NCBI RefSeq assembly: GCF_024323335.1
Contig: NC_066581.1
Coordinates: forward strand, 297,495,536 to 297,559,535
Direction: 5' to 3'
Length of the DNA stretch: 64,000 nt
Source of the DNA: Lathyrus oleraceus
Lineage: Eukaryota > Streptophyta > Magnoliopsida > Fabales > Fabaceae
Shown: positions 34,241 to 45,500 of the stretch, in pieces
How the letters are laid out: every line of letters starts with the position of its first letter
How positions within the stretch are numbered: the stretch's first letter is position 1
The notes under the pieces: generated by a model
Databases searched by the model: none
What the model was told of the DNA's origin: nothing
The model's input: the letters and a program-made list of their open reading frames with translations, nothing else
Made by a program: the position numbers and the translations under genes

Positions 34241-35262
34241 TTTTATTTTACTAACTTGCTTTGTCCCTCATTCCAAAGGACACACTTGAATCATCTTCTA
34301 TATGATTTCAAGAGGTGAACCTCTAGGAAGTTTTACACTCCATCATCCATACCTTTTTGTTTCAAATCCTTTTCACATTGTTGACTTTTCAAACTTGTAT
34401 ATACATGTTGTGCAAACATTCTCACTCCTTTCAAATTAGAAACTTGGACTTTAAGTCCATGATTTTCCAAACTTCATTTTTGTAAATACTTCAATTTGAA
34501 TTGACTTTAATCATACTTTGACCATACTTTGTAGATAATCCAAATCAATTAACTTCACCCATTCAAATGATTTTGTGGCTTTGTCCATGTTTGTTAAGTT
34601 TTCATACATTAGCTATAGGTTTGATTTACCCTAGTTGGTTGATATTAATCTCACCTATTTGTCCTTAGTTGATTGAATTGTAAGTCTTCCTTGCTTATTA
34701 TAGGGTTAACCCCTCTCTAGCAAGTTGAAGCTTTTCTCACATGGTGGACTTGTTGTTTCTTAAGGTTGAGTTTTCTCCCGTGGGTAACGTAAGACCTTAG
34801 TGCTTTTGTTTTAAAATTGAATCCACTAACTTTTGGAAGTTTTTAGCCGAACTACGGCGTTTTGATCCTTACCTTTGATGGAAGGTACGTAGGCAACGGG
34901 TTCATCCGTTCGAACACAAAAATAATTAACATGTACATTCTTTTCTCATCATCCCATTCATGTTTGCACAATATGTCAAAAACAAATAAATATTTTTCTT
35001 ATACAACAAGTGTGAAAAAGGTTCCCTAGGAGTACCTAGGACGTGATGGGTGCCTAACACCTTCCCATTGCGTAATTTACCCCTTACCCGATCTCTGATC
35101 TTTTCATTAGTTTTCTATGTGTAAAACTTCTTAGGCTTTTGTTCGCTTTTTAGCCAGTCCTTTGGATAAATAAAAGTGCGGTGGCGACTCTAGTTACTTG
35201 TATACTTTGTATATGATTTAATCGATAGATCATATAGCGACGAATACACCGCTACAAAAAAG

Positions 35263-35280
35263 TGGCGACTCTGCTGGGGA
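35263..35280 (+). other. Primer-binding site of element E
   Basis: TGGCGACTCTGCTGGGGA, six bases after the LTR end; same site as in the autonomous relatives, consistent with mobilisation by their enzymes. Confidence 0.93.
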
Positions 35281-35943
35281 GATCTCCTTGGTGGTATTGC
35301 CTACTTTTCACCATTGTTGTGTGATATATTATTATGTGTTATTTGACATATTTTTGTACAACTTGGGATAACTGTATTGATTGTAATGTTTGAATTGCTT
35401 GATATACAATTGCTGTTTGCTTTGGTGATCTCTGTGAGATGAGTTCTATACCCGAACTCGAGTGCACTCTAGGATAGGAGAATGGCATAGTCTTGTTGAC
35501 TGGTGTGGAGTATTCCTTAGCCAGTTGACTTGCGAGTCCATTCACTTGGTGGAGGTCATGTTGGATTGATAATGTCACACAAGTTATTTGTGGTTAGGCA
35601 TTATTCTTTCAATAATGTGCCTTAGAAGCCGAGGACCTTAGTTTACCAAACCCATCTTGGCCTATTTTTAGGACGTAGTGCGGAGGTCGTTCAGATGTAA
35701 GATCTGATGCGATTGTTACGCGATACTACACTCATAAGAGTCTCTCTTGAGAATATTTTTGGAATACGAGTATTCGTTCCTCCGATAATATCCGAAAGAT
35801 GGGACGATGATTATGGGAACCTCTGGTAGAACATGTCTGGCAGGTTTAAACCCTAATACACCCCCTTTGGGTGGTTCTTAACCAAGACTCCATGCTCGTG
35901 ACTCTCAGCAAACCCGTGATTCGTGGTTGAGTCATTCAGACAA

Positions 35944-36018
35944 CCTTAATATCAATGGAACTTGGGCGTCGATAAGGTGTAAACCTAAATCCGCCAAAAT
36001 GGATGATTGATATTAAGG
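35944..36018 (+). other. Leader hairpin 1 of element E
   Basis: Arms CCTTAATATCAAT (35944-35956) and ATTGATATTAAGG (36006-36018) are perfect 13-bp complements around a 49-base loop. Confidence 0.7.
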
Positions 36019-36042
36019 ATGTCAGAGCCGGTTCACGTACCG

Positions 36043-36112
36043 TTAATATCAATGGAACTTGGGTGTTGATAAGGTGAAAACCTAAATCCACCAAAATGGA
36101 TGATTGATATTA
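36043..36112 (+). other. Leader hairpin 2 of element E
   Basis: Duplicate of hairpin 1: arms TAATATCAAT (36044-36053) and ATTGATATTA (36103-36112), with a similar loop (GGAACTTGGGTGTTGATAAG). Confidence 0.7.
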
Positions 36113-36547
36113 GGGATACAATGAGCTTTCCCATGACCTTTGTCTGGTGTGCTTTGCTTGATCCTTGAGTGTGATTGTTGCATACATGCATCCACGCATT
36201 CATCTGCATCCATATCATCAGATAAAAAGAAAATTTTCAAGGAACTCAAAGGAGTTTATCTGCAAAAATTTTCAAACATGAAAAAACCGGGAAAAATTTT
36301 TCACCTGATATATCTGATGAGATATTCTCATATATGATCGAAATACTTAAATATTTCAAAGTTTGCAAATAAAACCCTCGAGTTCCTTTGAAGTAAAAAA
36401 CAAGCATATGCACAAACACTTCATGCATCATTTGCATAAGCGGGTGTTTTGTTCCGGTCTCCCGTCCTGTAGTCTGACCCTGCGATCTTCATTTATTTTG
36501 AAGACGCACTTCGCCGGTATTATGCCAGAGCCAACTCTGCCAGGTTG

Positions 36548-36631
36548 ATGGATCATCCTGAGCAAGAGAATTGTGAACTCAGAGGAGGAATCGCCAGACT
36601 AAGTACTGTTGATGGATTTATTCCTGGTTAA
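36548..36631 (+). pseudogene. gag: gag N-terminal scrap of element E
   Basis: ATG at 36548 opens 27 codons (MDHPEQENCELRGGIARL) resembling the coiled N-terminus of Ogre-type gag, then a stop at 36629. All the gag core is missing. Confidence 0.45.
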
Positions 36632-36848
36632 CCGATCCCGGGCTGGCATTGACTACTGTTCTGGGGCATATAATGAGCAAGGTCTGTTCACGAGTGGAGG
36701 ATTTATCCATGATGATCAACCTGAGGAAGAAGCTGCTGCTATCTTGGAAGAGGATGCAAAGGACTTGAACAATTTCGTCATTCCTAGTGGTGTCTGCCAC
36801 AATTGGGTCGCTGTAGATGTTCCTACAGTCATCCATAGATCAGAGTAA
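36609..36848 (+). pseudogene. pro: Protease C-terminal scrap of element E
   Basis: An acidic stretch (PEEEAAAILEEDAKDLNNF) and the ending VCHNWVAVDVPTVIHRSE lie right before a GT donor. This is the place and style of the protease tail in A and D (NW.AEEIIRVTLLEE). The DTG active site is absent. The assignment rests on position and the shared tryptophan-containing tail. Confidence 0.5.
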
Positions 36849-37109
36849 TTGTTCACTTTGTTTAAAACCCTTCTCCCATGCCAAAAGGAGAAGTGATGAC
36901 ATTGTTGGCAGCATTTAATACAATGATGTTTTCATTCAGTTAATGCATTGTTCAACATTTGTTTTTCCATTTGTTTTCACTTTTTGCTTTTTGCATGAAA
37001 TCAGTGATCACAAAAAACCATGAAAAACAAGAAAAAAATCTTTTCATCTGCATACATGATTTGCTTGTTTAAATTCAAAAGCTTTTCGTTATCCAGAATC
37101 ATTATGCAG
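36845..37109 (+). other. Predicted intron remnant of element E (265 nt)
   Basis: Donor ATCAGA|GTAATTGTT at the protease stop and acceptor ATTATGCAG|GG match the donor/acceptor types of the A and D introns in size and place. It is kept although no pol remains to express. Confidence 0.55.
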
Positions 37110-37290
37110 GGATTTCTAAACCCATTGAACATAATGATCCAACGCCATCTCCCAATCTTGAATTCTTTGTATTCGAGGCAGAGGAAGAGGATGTTGAAGG
37201 GGATTCCCGATGAGATTACCCGCCTTCTTGAGCACGAAAAAAGCTCATTCAGCTGTATCATGAGAATCAGCAAAACAGTTAAACTGGGGC
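37110..37290 (+). pseudogene. pol: RT N-terminal linker scrap of element E
   Basis: Frameshifted sequence with NLEFFVFEAEEEDVEG in one frame and IPDEITRLLEHEKSSF in the next. It corresponds to the acidic linker ENPIFQAEEEDDEDCELPEE / LTRLLKQEERVI before RT in element D. The RT, RNase H and catalytic integrase domains are deleted directly after it. Confidence 0.65.
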
Positions 37291-37398
37291 ATTACAAATG
37301 TAATGTAAAAAAAAAAAAAAAGAGAGGGTGAAAAAGATGAAAAACTCAAAAATCAGGAAAAAAATTTCACATCTTTTCAAAGGAAAAAAGAAAAATGA

Positions 37399-37754
37399 TA
37401 CCCTCAAGTCCCTAGTTGACTGATGCTGAATGGATTCAGAGCCGTTATGACCAGCTGAATTTGATTGAAGAGAAGCGATTAACTGCCATGTGTCATAGGC
37501 AGTTATATCAGCAGAGAATGAAGAAAGCATTTGATAAGAAGGTCAAGCCTCGTGTATTCAGAGAAGGTGACCTCGTGCTCAAGAAAGTTTTGTCTTTCGC
37601 GCCCGATTCCAGGGGCAGGTGGACTCCAAACTACGAGGGTCCATATGTTGTTAAGAGAGCCTTTTCAGGTGGTGCTTTGATGCTTACAACAATGGATGGG
37701 GAGGATTTCACTCGTCCTGTGAATTCAGATGCAGTTAAGAAATACTTTGCCTAG
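37399..37754 (+). pseudogene. pol: Integrase C-terminal domain scrap of element E
   Basis: Codes for AEWIQSRYDQLNLIEEKRLT ... GDLVLKKVLSFAPDSRGRW ... NYEGPYVVKRAFSGG ... NSDAVKKYFA. This aligns end to end with the integrase tail of element D (49040-48708), including the stop position. A TAG precedes it. The deletion junction with the RT linker lies in an A-rich stretch (37290-37398). Confidence 0.85.
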
Positions 37755-37793
37755 AAAAAAAAGGTATATGCAAATGAAAAACAGAATAGCTCG

Positions 37794-38014
37794 CTAAGTT
37801 GAAAACCCGAAAGGGCGGCTTAGGCAAAAATGAGCGTCTCGGTGGAGAACCCGCAAGGGTAATCCAGGCAAAAGTTAGAGACATGAAAAAAGGTATATTT
37901 GCATCCTGCTAGATTGAGTACCTCACCTTGGGGCAATCTAGGCAAAAATTAGGGATCAGGCAAGTAACTGCATCCTGACAAGACTTTCTGGTCACCAGCT
38001 GTCTTTTCGTCAGG
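37794..38014 (+). other. Tandem hairpin array after the pol stop of element E
   Basis: Hairpin 1 (37794-37823): CTAAGTTG/CGGCTTAG with inner CCC-GAAA-GGG, then GGCAAAAATGAGCG. Hairpin 2 (37843-37866): TGGA/TCCA with CCC-GCAA-GGG, then GGCAAAAGTTAGAGAC. Hairpin 3 (37909-37941): CTAGATTG/CAATCTAG, 8 perfect pairs, then GGCAAAAATTAGGGATC. A fourth, longer stem joins CCTGAC (37974-37979) with GTCAGG (38009-38014). The same architecture with different stem sequences occurs in D (48508-48697) and F (63451-63530). Confidence 0.75.
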
Positions 38015-38299
38015 GATTCTCGATTCGTCGTCAACTGAAGCTTCGAATACATCGAGATTCAAATTGGTAGAGAAAGGATCATTATGTTCAATGTAGCCCT
38101 CTTCCAATATATATCACTGATTTCAAATTTGTACAGATCTATGGAGTCTTGCCATTTGCAGGCTACCATTCCATCAAATAAATTTGAACTTTTTATCCAA
38201 TTATTTGCACTCTTATTTGTTTCAATTCAACAAATGTTTTGCATGTTTTAATCGATAAAATATCATTGTTTTAAACAAATCAAATTTTTCAAAATTGTT

Positions 38300-41200
38300 G
38301 TTTCAAACAAAGTGAATATTCACGAAATTGAAAGGATACCTGAGGATGTCTCAGTGCTCTCCCAAGGGTGGTATGATTCCCAACAGGTAAGACGTTTGTT
38401 CATATTCCTGGTTTGGTTGTATCCCTTTCTCCAGATCTTTGTTGGGGTTGTCCCTCAAACAAAGTTGTTGGTGGGGTTGTTCCCCAGCGTAATCGCAAGC
38501 AGAATGTTGTTGAAGACTCAGTTTTCTCCAGCAGCAGTTTCTCTCCAGCATGGATGTTAGTTTTGGAAGATTCAGTCAGTGGGTTAACATCCCCGTATTC
38601 TATCTATCCTCCTCAGCACGGTCGCGAGTAGAGCGGTTATTGATATCCCCATCGTAGTCGCTAGCAGAGTTGTTGTTACTCTCTCCAGCGCAGTTGCCAG
38701 TAGAGTTGTTGATTTCTCTCCATCAGAGTTGGTTCTCCTCAGCAGAGTAGGGTTTATTTTCCTACTCAGCGGTTGATTGGGTTGATATCCCAGTATTTTC
38801 ATCCCTCTCTCCCCAGCATTGTCTGCAGAATGGTTGTTGTGGCAATATCGCCTGTTGAAGCTCCTTCAATCCCCAGTATGGTCGGTTGATAGCTTTGTCA
38901 TCCAGAGATTGGATTGATTTCCTGATTGTTTTTGATCCTTAGTAGAGTGGCTTGTATTGCAGAATCTACTAATGTGATCCTTCAAATGTATGTTCACCCC
39001 AAGTAGAGTGCTTTATTGCAGAACCTACTTGTGTGGTGTTTTCTCCTTCAGTGGGTTGTTCCCTGAAAGAGTAGCTGACGGTTTTCCCCAGTAGAGTTGC
39101 TTATGCAGTTATGCTCTACTCGGATGATGTTGTTCTCCTGCAGTGGGTTATTCCCCGGATTTGTTTGGAGTTGCAGTGACTGTTGTTTCTCAGTTGATGC
39201 TGAGATCCCTTGCAGATATTTTTGGGATTTTCTCTTGTTCCCAACAGATTCGTCTTGGTGGCAGTTTTGCCCGTTGTGACTTTCTGTGCCCTAATCGGGA
39301 CTTTCGTTGATTCATTACTCAGAGATTTGGTGTATCCTGATATCTCTGCTTTCCCCTGCAATATCCGCAGATCTTTGCTTTATAGCATGTGGATCACCGC
39401 AGATTGGCTTTCCAGCTGGTTTTTCCCCTGGAAGTATAATACCGGGCGTTTGATTCCTGGGCTGTTGTGTTAGATATGTCTGTTTTGTCAGCATTCATCA
39501 AACATAAACACGCATATTCATGCATATTCATGAAACATTCAGATAATCATGTTGCATTATTTTGCCATACATCCCTTGTTCGTTCTGTCTCCTGCTATGG
39601 GTTTCATAGATCTCTCTAAAGGATCTCCCCAAGCGGATGTCGGGTTTTAAATCTCTCAATATAGAGTCAGCCCCGTAAGCAGAAAAAGTTTGTCTTTCAT
39701 TCTGCAGTTCCCCACCGAGATACTTCCTCGTGGATGACGATTTCTTCCATTTCCTCCCAACACATATATTGGGATGATTTGTTCCTATTGAGTTATATCC
39801 TCATAGGACGTGTCTTGATTCAGTCTGTCTTTTCGGAATATTCCCGAATTGGCGTTTTGTCAACCATCTTGTGCTTCCCAGTGGGTTGTCCCCCAGCGGA
39901 GTTTTCGGGCCTCTACCCTGATACCGGTAGTTGTAAGTCCTATTGTTCCTCCTTTCCTCTTGGCGGAATTTGTGGTTATATACCTTTCATTCCTCAGCAA
40001 GAGTCGATTGGCTTCTACCCTTATACCGGTAGTTATAAGTCCTAATTTTCCTTGCCCTTTTGATGGAATTGGTGGTTATATACCTTTTATTCCTCGGCAA
40101 GAGTTGCTGGTTTTCTGCCTAGTAATGGGTAGTCATAAATCCCGTTTTCTTACTCTCCAGCAGAGTTGGTGGTTTGTTATAAACCCTATTTTGTTTCCCG
40201 TGCGGATTAGTAATTTCCATCCCCATGAGGATTTATGGTTATTCCCACCAGAGTATGGCTACTACCCCGTATTCGGTAGTTGTAAGCCCTATCCCTTTTT
40301 CCCTAGAAGAGGTAACCTTTGTGGTTCGTTCTGGTTGTGGGTGAATTTTCTGTTGTTGTGGTTTCATCCCTAACAGGGTTGGTATCTCCCTGCGGTGATT
40401 TTTATCCCTAGTTGAGTTTGTGGTCTTCTACCCCGTATTCGGTAGTTGTAAATCCCACGTTGTGGTTTTTCTCCTCAGTGGAGTTTGTACCTTGTGGTAC
40501 AGGTGGATAATTGCCGGTTGCTTGCAATTGTATCCCAGTTGAGTCTTTGGTTCTACCCAGTAGTTGGTAGTGTTAACCTCTTGTTTCCTCAGCCAGAGTT
40601 CTGGTCTTCTACCCCGTATGCGGTAGACGTAAACCCTAATCTCTTTGTGGTTATCTTCATTCAATATTCGATGTTGATATTCCCCCTTTCTTCTGGATAG
40701 TTGCTCTTGAGTAAGCACTTGTATCCCCAGTAGTCTTCTGGATCGTTGCCGTATGCTTGCAATGTTATCCTTTTGAAGTCGCCAGTGGGTCTTTTCACCG
40801 TTTGCTAGTGATTTGTTCCCCAGATCGTTGATTGTTTATCAATGTATTCCCAGCTAGTCCCTGCGGATAATTGCCGGATGCTCGCAATTCATCCCCAGCG
40901 GATCGTCTCTCATTTACCCGTTTGCTTGGTAATGATTGTTGCTTTTTGATCGGACATCTTTATATACCTAGTGTTGGTATCCGATGCCTTTCTTTTCGGT
41001 CGATTTATCCTTTATTAGCCCAGTAACCGGTTGTGGATAATCTTCCAGGCGAGTGTATTATTCACGTTCTGACGGTAATGAATGATATATCTCATGCACT
41101 CTTCAGTTGAAGCCTTTTGTGTTTCCCTGATCGAGTAAGATTCGTTATTCCCCTTTGCGGAGTCGAATATTCTTTGTTGTTGGATAATTGCCGGATGCTT

Positions 41201-42534
41201 GCAATTTATCCCTTTGAGTTGTCTTTCGTTTACCCGGATGCTTGGTATCGATTGTCTCTCCTTTTGGTTAGTCACCTATTATATACTTCGGTATCCCTGG
41301 TGTCTTTTCCTTTCGAGTGTATTATTCACGGTCTGCCGATAATGAATAATATGTCTCATACGCTCTTTAGTTGGAATCCTTTGTTGATTTTCTCCAACTG
41401 AGCAAGATTCGTATTCTTTGTAGAATCGAATATCCATCCTTTAACCAGTTTGTGTTTCGGATGTGTGTTTTGGCATATATACCAATTTACATTTTCGGTA
41501 GATCACCTATTATATACTTCGGTATCTCTGGTGTTTCTTACCATGCGAGTTTATTATCTACGTTCTGACGGTAATAGATAATATATCTCATGCGAGTATT
41601 CCTATCCACGGTCTGCCGGTAATGGATATTATATCTCATGCACTCTTTGGGTTTGTGTCCCCATTTGAGTAAGATTCGTTTTCCCGTAGTGGATTCGAAT
41701 GTCCATCCTGTAAGTCGATTTGCTTTTTCAAGCCCTCCTTTCGGATGATGAGTGTTTTGGCATATATACCAATTCACGCTTTGGTCGGTCGCCTATTATA
41801 TACCTCGGTATCCCTGGTGCTCCTTCCTTTCTACTCCCTATTATGACTTTGGTCCCCTGTGGAGTCAGATTTCCCTGAGTTTATGTACCTTTTTCAGGTC
41901 TTTCTCAGATGTTTGGTCGATTGATATCTCTCACCCTTATACCGATCTTAGATATTCATTCTTCTTGGATTTGTTACCCTTATACCGGTGACATTTCATC
42001 CTTTGGCTTCCCCTGGAAAGTCTTTTCTAGATTTCCCCAGTGGGGTTGTGTTTCTATTGTGTGTTGCTGTATTGGTGTTCTCCCCAGTACATGCATTTCG
42101 CGAGTCAGCTTGAGCTTTCCAACGAGTTTGTTTTTCCTTTGGAATTGCTTCTCTCCCCGATTTGAGTCCTTTTCTTCCCCAGTGAGGCCTCCAGTCTGAT
42201 TTCTGTTATCCTAATCAGAGTCGTGTCTTGCGCACGCTGTGTTAGTTTTGTTTTCCCAACTTGAAGTCGTGTCCCGCTCACGCGTTCTTTTTCTTTATTA
42301 TCCCCATAAGAGTCTTGTTAGAGTCTATGTACCTGGTGAGTGAATTACTCCGATGGATCGTCTTTTCTTCTGTGTGAATCATATTCTCCACAGAGTTTGT
42401 GTCTTTTTGCATGCATACATCTGCATCATGAGGTCTCTTAGGGACCAAAATTCGTCTCATTACTATTATTTAAGCCCATTCTACCGCGTCGAGATGAAGA
42501 TTTCTAAACTTCACTTCTCCGGCTAGAATGACCT
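38300..42534 (+). repeat. Repeat-rich 3' UTR of element E
   Basis: Mosaic of diverged minisatellites with no coding. 38450-39130 has many TCYCCAGYAGAGTTG motifs (for example 38682-38699, 14 of 18 bases matching the PBS complement). 39900-40120 has a ~110-bp duplicate around TACCGGTAGTTRTAAGTCCT. 40850-41250 repeats GGATAATTGCCGGATGC. 41045-41640 repeats the GTATTATTCACGTTCTGACG type. The many ORFs here are shadows of low-complexity, T-rich sequence. Confidence 0.8.
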
Positions 42535-42548
42535 TAAATAGGGGCATC
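42535..42548 (+). other. Polypurine tract of element E
   Basis: AAATAGGGGCATC immediately before TGTAAGACCC of the 3' LTR; matches AATAGGGGCAGC of element D. Confidence 0.8.
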
Positions 42549-45500
42549 TGTAAGACCCTAATTTTGGCTCTAAGATCCCTCATGGCCCATATCATCTCAT
42601 ATCATGGCCTCAAGGATCATTGCATACCCTAGCTGCCCTCCTAGTGGGTGGGATATCTTGTGAGTGTGGTTCTTGATCACCAAGCATGTATTACATTTGT
42701 ATATCATTGCTTTTCATATGTTTACTAACCAAAAGTACAAAAATATTGTCATCTAACCCTGTTGCTTGCAGATGAGGCCAACTAGGTCAAAACAGTCAAA
42801 TCAGGCATTGAGCAATAGATGGTGACCATTCTTGAAGAATTTGGGCACCATGATCATTCATCAAGAGTTCATATAACTTGTGATATCATTTTGGATCAAG
42901 ATCTCATGTGAAAGAGGCTTGGAATTCATCAGAACATGACCCAGTCAACCAAAACCCTAGAAAAGTCAACTGTGGTCAACTGTGCATTTAATCAGGAATT
43001 TGAAGGTGTGAGATGGTTGGAAAAGTCTCATTCATGTATATATGAGCCTCATTTGGTATTTCAAAGATCATCATTGAAGAATTTGAAGTCAGGCAAAAAG
43101 TTTCCCAAAATGGAAATGACCTGTAATTCTCACCTGCCCAAAATGGAAAGTTTTTCTCCCCAAAATTACCTGTCCAATAAAGCTTCAAATCAAATTTTGC
43201 CCAACATGAAAGTTGAAGGTCTTGATCTCACCATTCCAAAAAGTCCAAGAACTTGAAATTCCCATGTGTGGTTAGCAAGATATGGTCCAATCATTTTCCA
43301 AAAATGCCTAAATTCAAAGTGGCATAACTTTCACATGGAATGGCCAAATTGGATGGTTCTTCTTTGAGCAAACCACATTTGATGTGTACTATCCAAATCC
43401 ATCATCACATTTTGCTAAAAGCCTTCACATAAAAAGGTCATTTTTCAAGTGTACCAATTAAAAAGCCAAGGGCAAAAAGGTCCAAATTTCAAAGTACAAA
43501 GAATTTTGACATGGGACCAATTCCAATAGCTTCCAAATATGATTTATGACTTGCTCAAGGTGAAAAAACACTGTTACATTGATCCAAACTATCCAAGGGC
43601 AAAAAGGCCAAAGTGCATTGCAAGCTCATTTTCACTAATCACCAATTTTGTGCTAATCATGATTAAAGAGTGGATTAAGGGGCAAGTATAAGAGCTTAAT
43701 TCTAACAGAATTGAAGGATACATAATCATTTTTCAGATCAAATCCAAAAAGTTCACAAATTCTCTCACTTTTTCTCCATTTTCACAAAAACTCTTTTCAT
43801 CAATCCTCCAAGAATTCACCATTGTTTTTGCTAGTTCTTTGGTGATTCATCTCTTGCAGGTAATTTGCAGGTTCTGTTAAAGCATTTGAGGGAGGAAATC
43901 GAGCCAAAAACCAACTGTCCAAGCCTTGAACTCCAATGGCAGTTGCAAGATTCACCATGATCGTGCCTTGTTGAGCTGAGTTTTCATCATCAATCATCTT
44001 CATAACCAATGTACTCTACCTGTTTCACACAATTGAAGCCAAACAAGCACTGAATCGCGAGCTGCATCATCAAGAGGTGAATTTTCAAACTCTTTAATTC
44101 CTGCAATTAACATGTGGCTTAGGTAGAGTGTGCAACATAGAGTAGATTGATGCTTGAATCGCGTGATTTCGTCCCTTATTCATCAAGATATCTGAGATTA
44201 AAGATTGCATGTCCAAACTATTTTCTATCGTATCTTTTTGTGTGATTACTTCTGGACAAAACCATGGCCATATCCTTGATCTACGCTGAGAGACGGAGAG
44301 AACGGTATAAGGTTCGGTCGATTTGGTTGACAATTGTTCATAGCGAAATCTGGGCTCAAGAACGATGAAGAACACGCGAGCTTCTGGAAATTTTCGTGCG
44401 TTTGATCTGTTTCTGCGCCTTGCCAATTCGAATTCATGTTTGGCGCCGGTTTCGACCAATGGTACGCCGCCAACGCATTAAAATTAAGCTACGTCGTTTT
44501 GGCCCTGGCGAAGAGAATTACAAGTTTGCCATTCGTATTAAATTAATTCACTTAATCCATTTAAATAATTATTTCATAATTTAATAAAACTTCAAAAAAT
44601 CATAGATTAATCATCCCTAATCCAAATTGAATGGGACTTTTTTTGTTGGATTCCAAATTTCCTCTAGTTTTTTTTAGGCATAGTAACTCAAGTTGTGCCT
44701 GGTGATTTTTTGGATTGGTCTATTGATCTTTGACATGTATGCATTATATGTATGTTTTACCATATTGATCACAAAATAATCATGCTTGCTCCAAAATGAA
44801 TGAAATTTCACATGCTTGTTCTTGACTCTCTCCTGGAGATTTTGATGTATAGTTTGTAATTTTTGGATCCCTGTATTGGTAGATATGATTTAATCTTCAT
44901 GAGTGTGACAATATATGTCACACTATGCTATGCTGTGTTCATGATTTAATTTTCCATGCTTTCATTAGGCCTATGGCTCTGATTTTTTGCATGAGATACC
45001 TTGTATGTGTCTAGTTTAACCCTGAATTTTTGTAGGAATTGTTGATTCATTTCCTATTTGATTGACATTTTTGATTGCTGTTTAGCATTTTTAGGGTTTT
45101 GTTTGAGTAGTAAACTTCCATATCTTGTAAAATCCTAATCCCTTACCATATGAATGTGAAATTTGGTGGAGTATTTCTTAACATGTCTAGCTTCAAATTG
45201 GATTTGGTCCCATTCATTTCTCATTTGATTTCACTGTTTTGCAATTGATTGAAGTTGGTGTACACTTTGTGACCTAGTTTAGGTTGATTTTTGCATGCCA
45301 TGACATGTTGAATTTAATTTCTCTACTTCCACTTGTCCAAATGCTATGAAATTTGATAGGTAGCTCATTGAATATGTCCTGTTTGAGATGGAATGTTTGT
45401 GGAATTTATTGAGCTGTTTTGACATTTATTTGATTGAAGCCATTCTGTTCACTCATATATGGTTCACACTTGTTTACTTTGACCTAAATTGTGCATAAAA

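Larger units (their letters stand above)
29760..35256 (+). repeat. 5' LTR of element E (5497 bp)
   Basis: TGTAAGACCCCAATTTTGGC... to ...ATACACCGCTACA. Contains a putative TATA (30898-30903), homology to LTR A around 33200-33510, four subrepeats at 34040-34240, and a U5 end with the GCGGTGGCGACTC phrase common to Ogre LTRs. Translated scraps inside (30147-30467, 31305-31670, 33204-33506) are not genes. Confidence 0.95.
35281..36547 (+). other. 5' leader of element E, homologous to the leader of D
   Basis: Shares with the D leader (52803-54031, opposite orientation) the segments around CTATACCCGAACTCGAGTGCA, CCCTTTGGGTGGTTCTTAACC, GACTCCATGCTCGTGACT and the TTAATATCAAT/ATTGATATTAA hairpin. E has the hairpin twice (35944-36018 and 36043-36112). 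Conservation across families with unrelated LTRs suggests a function in RNA packaging or translation. Confidence 0.75.

Noticed and set aside
38312..42460. Numerous ORFs of 60-174 aa
   Set aside because: T-rich minisatellite 3' UTR of element E; overlapping frames and no domains.
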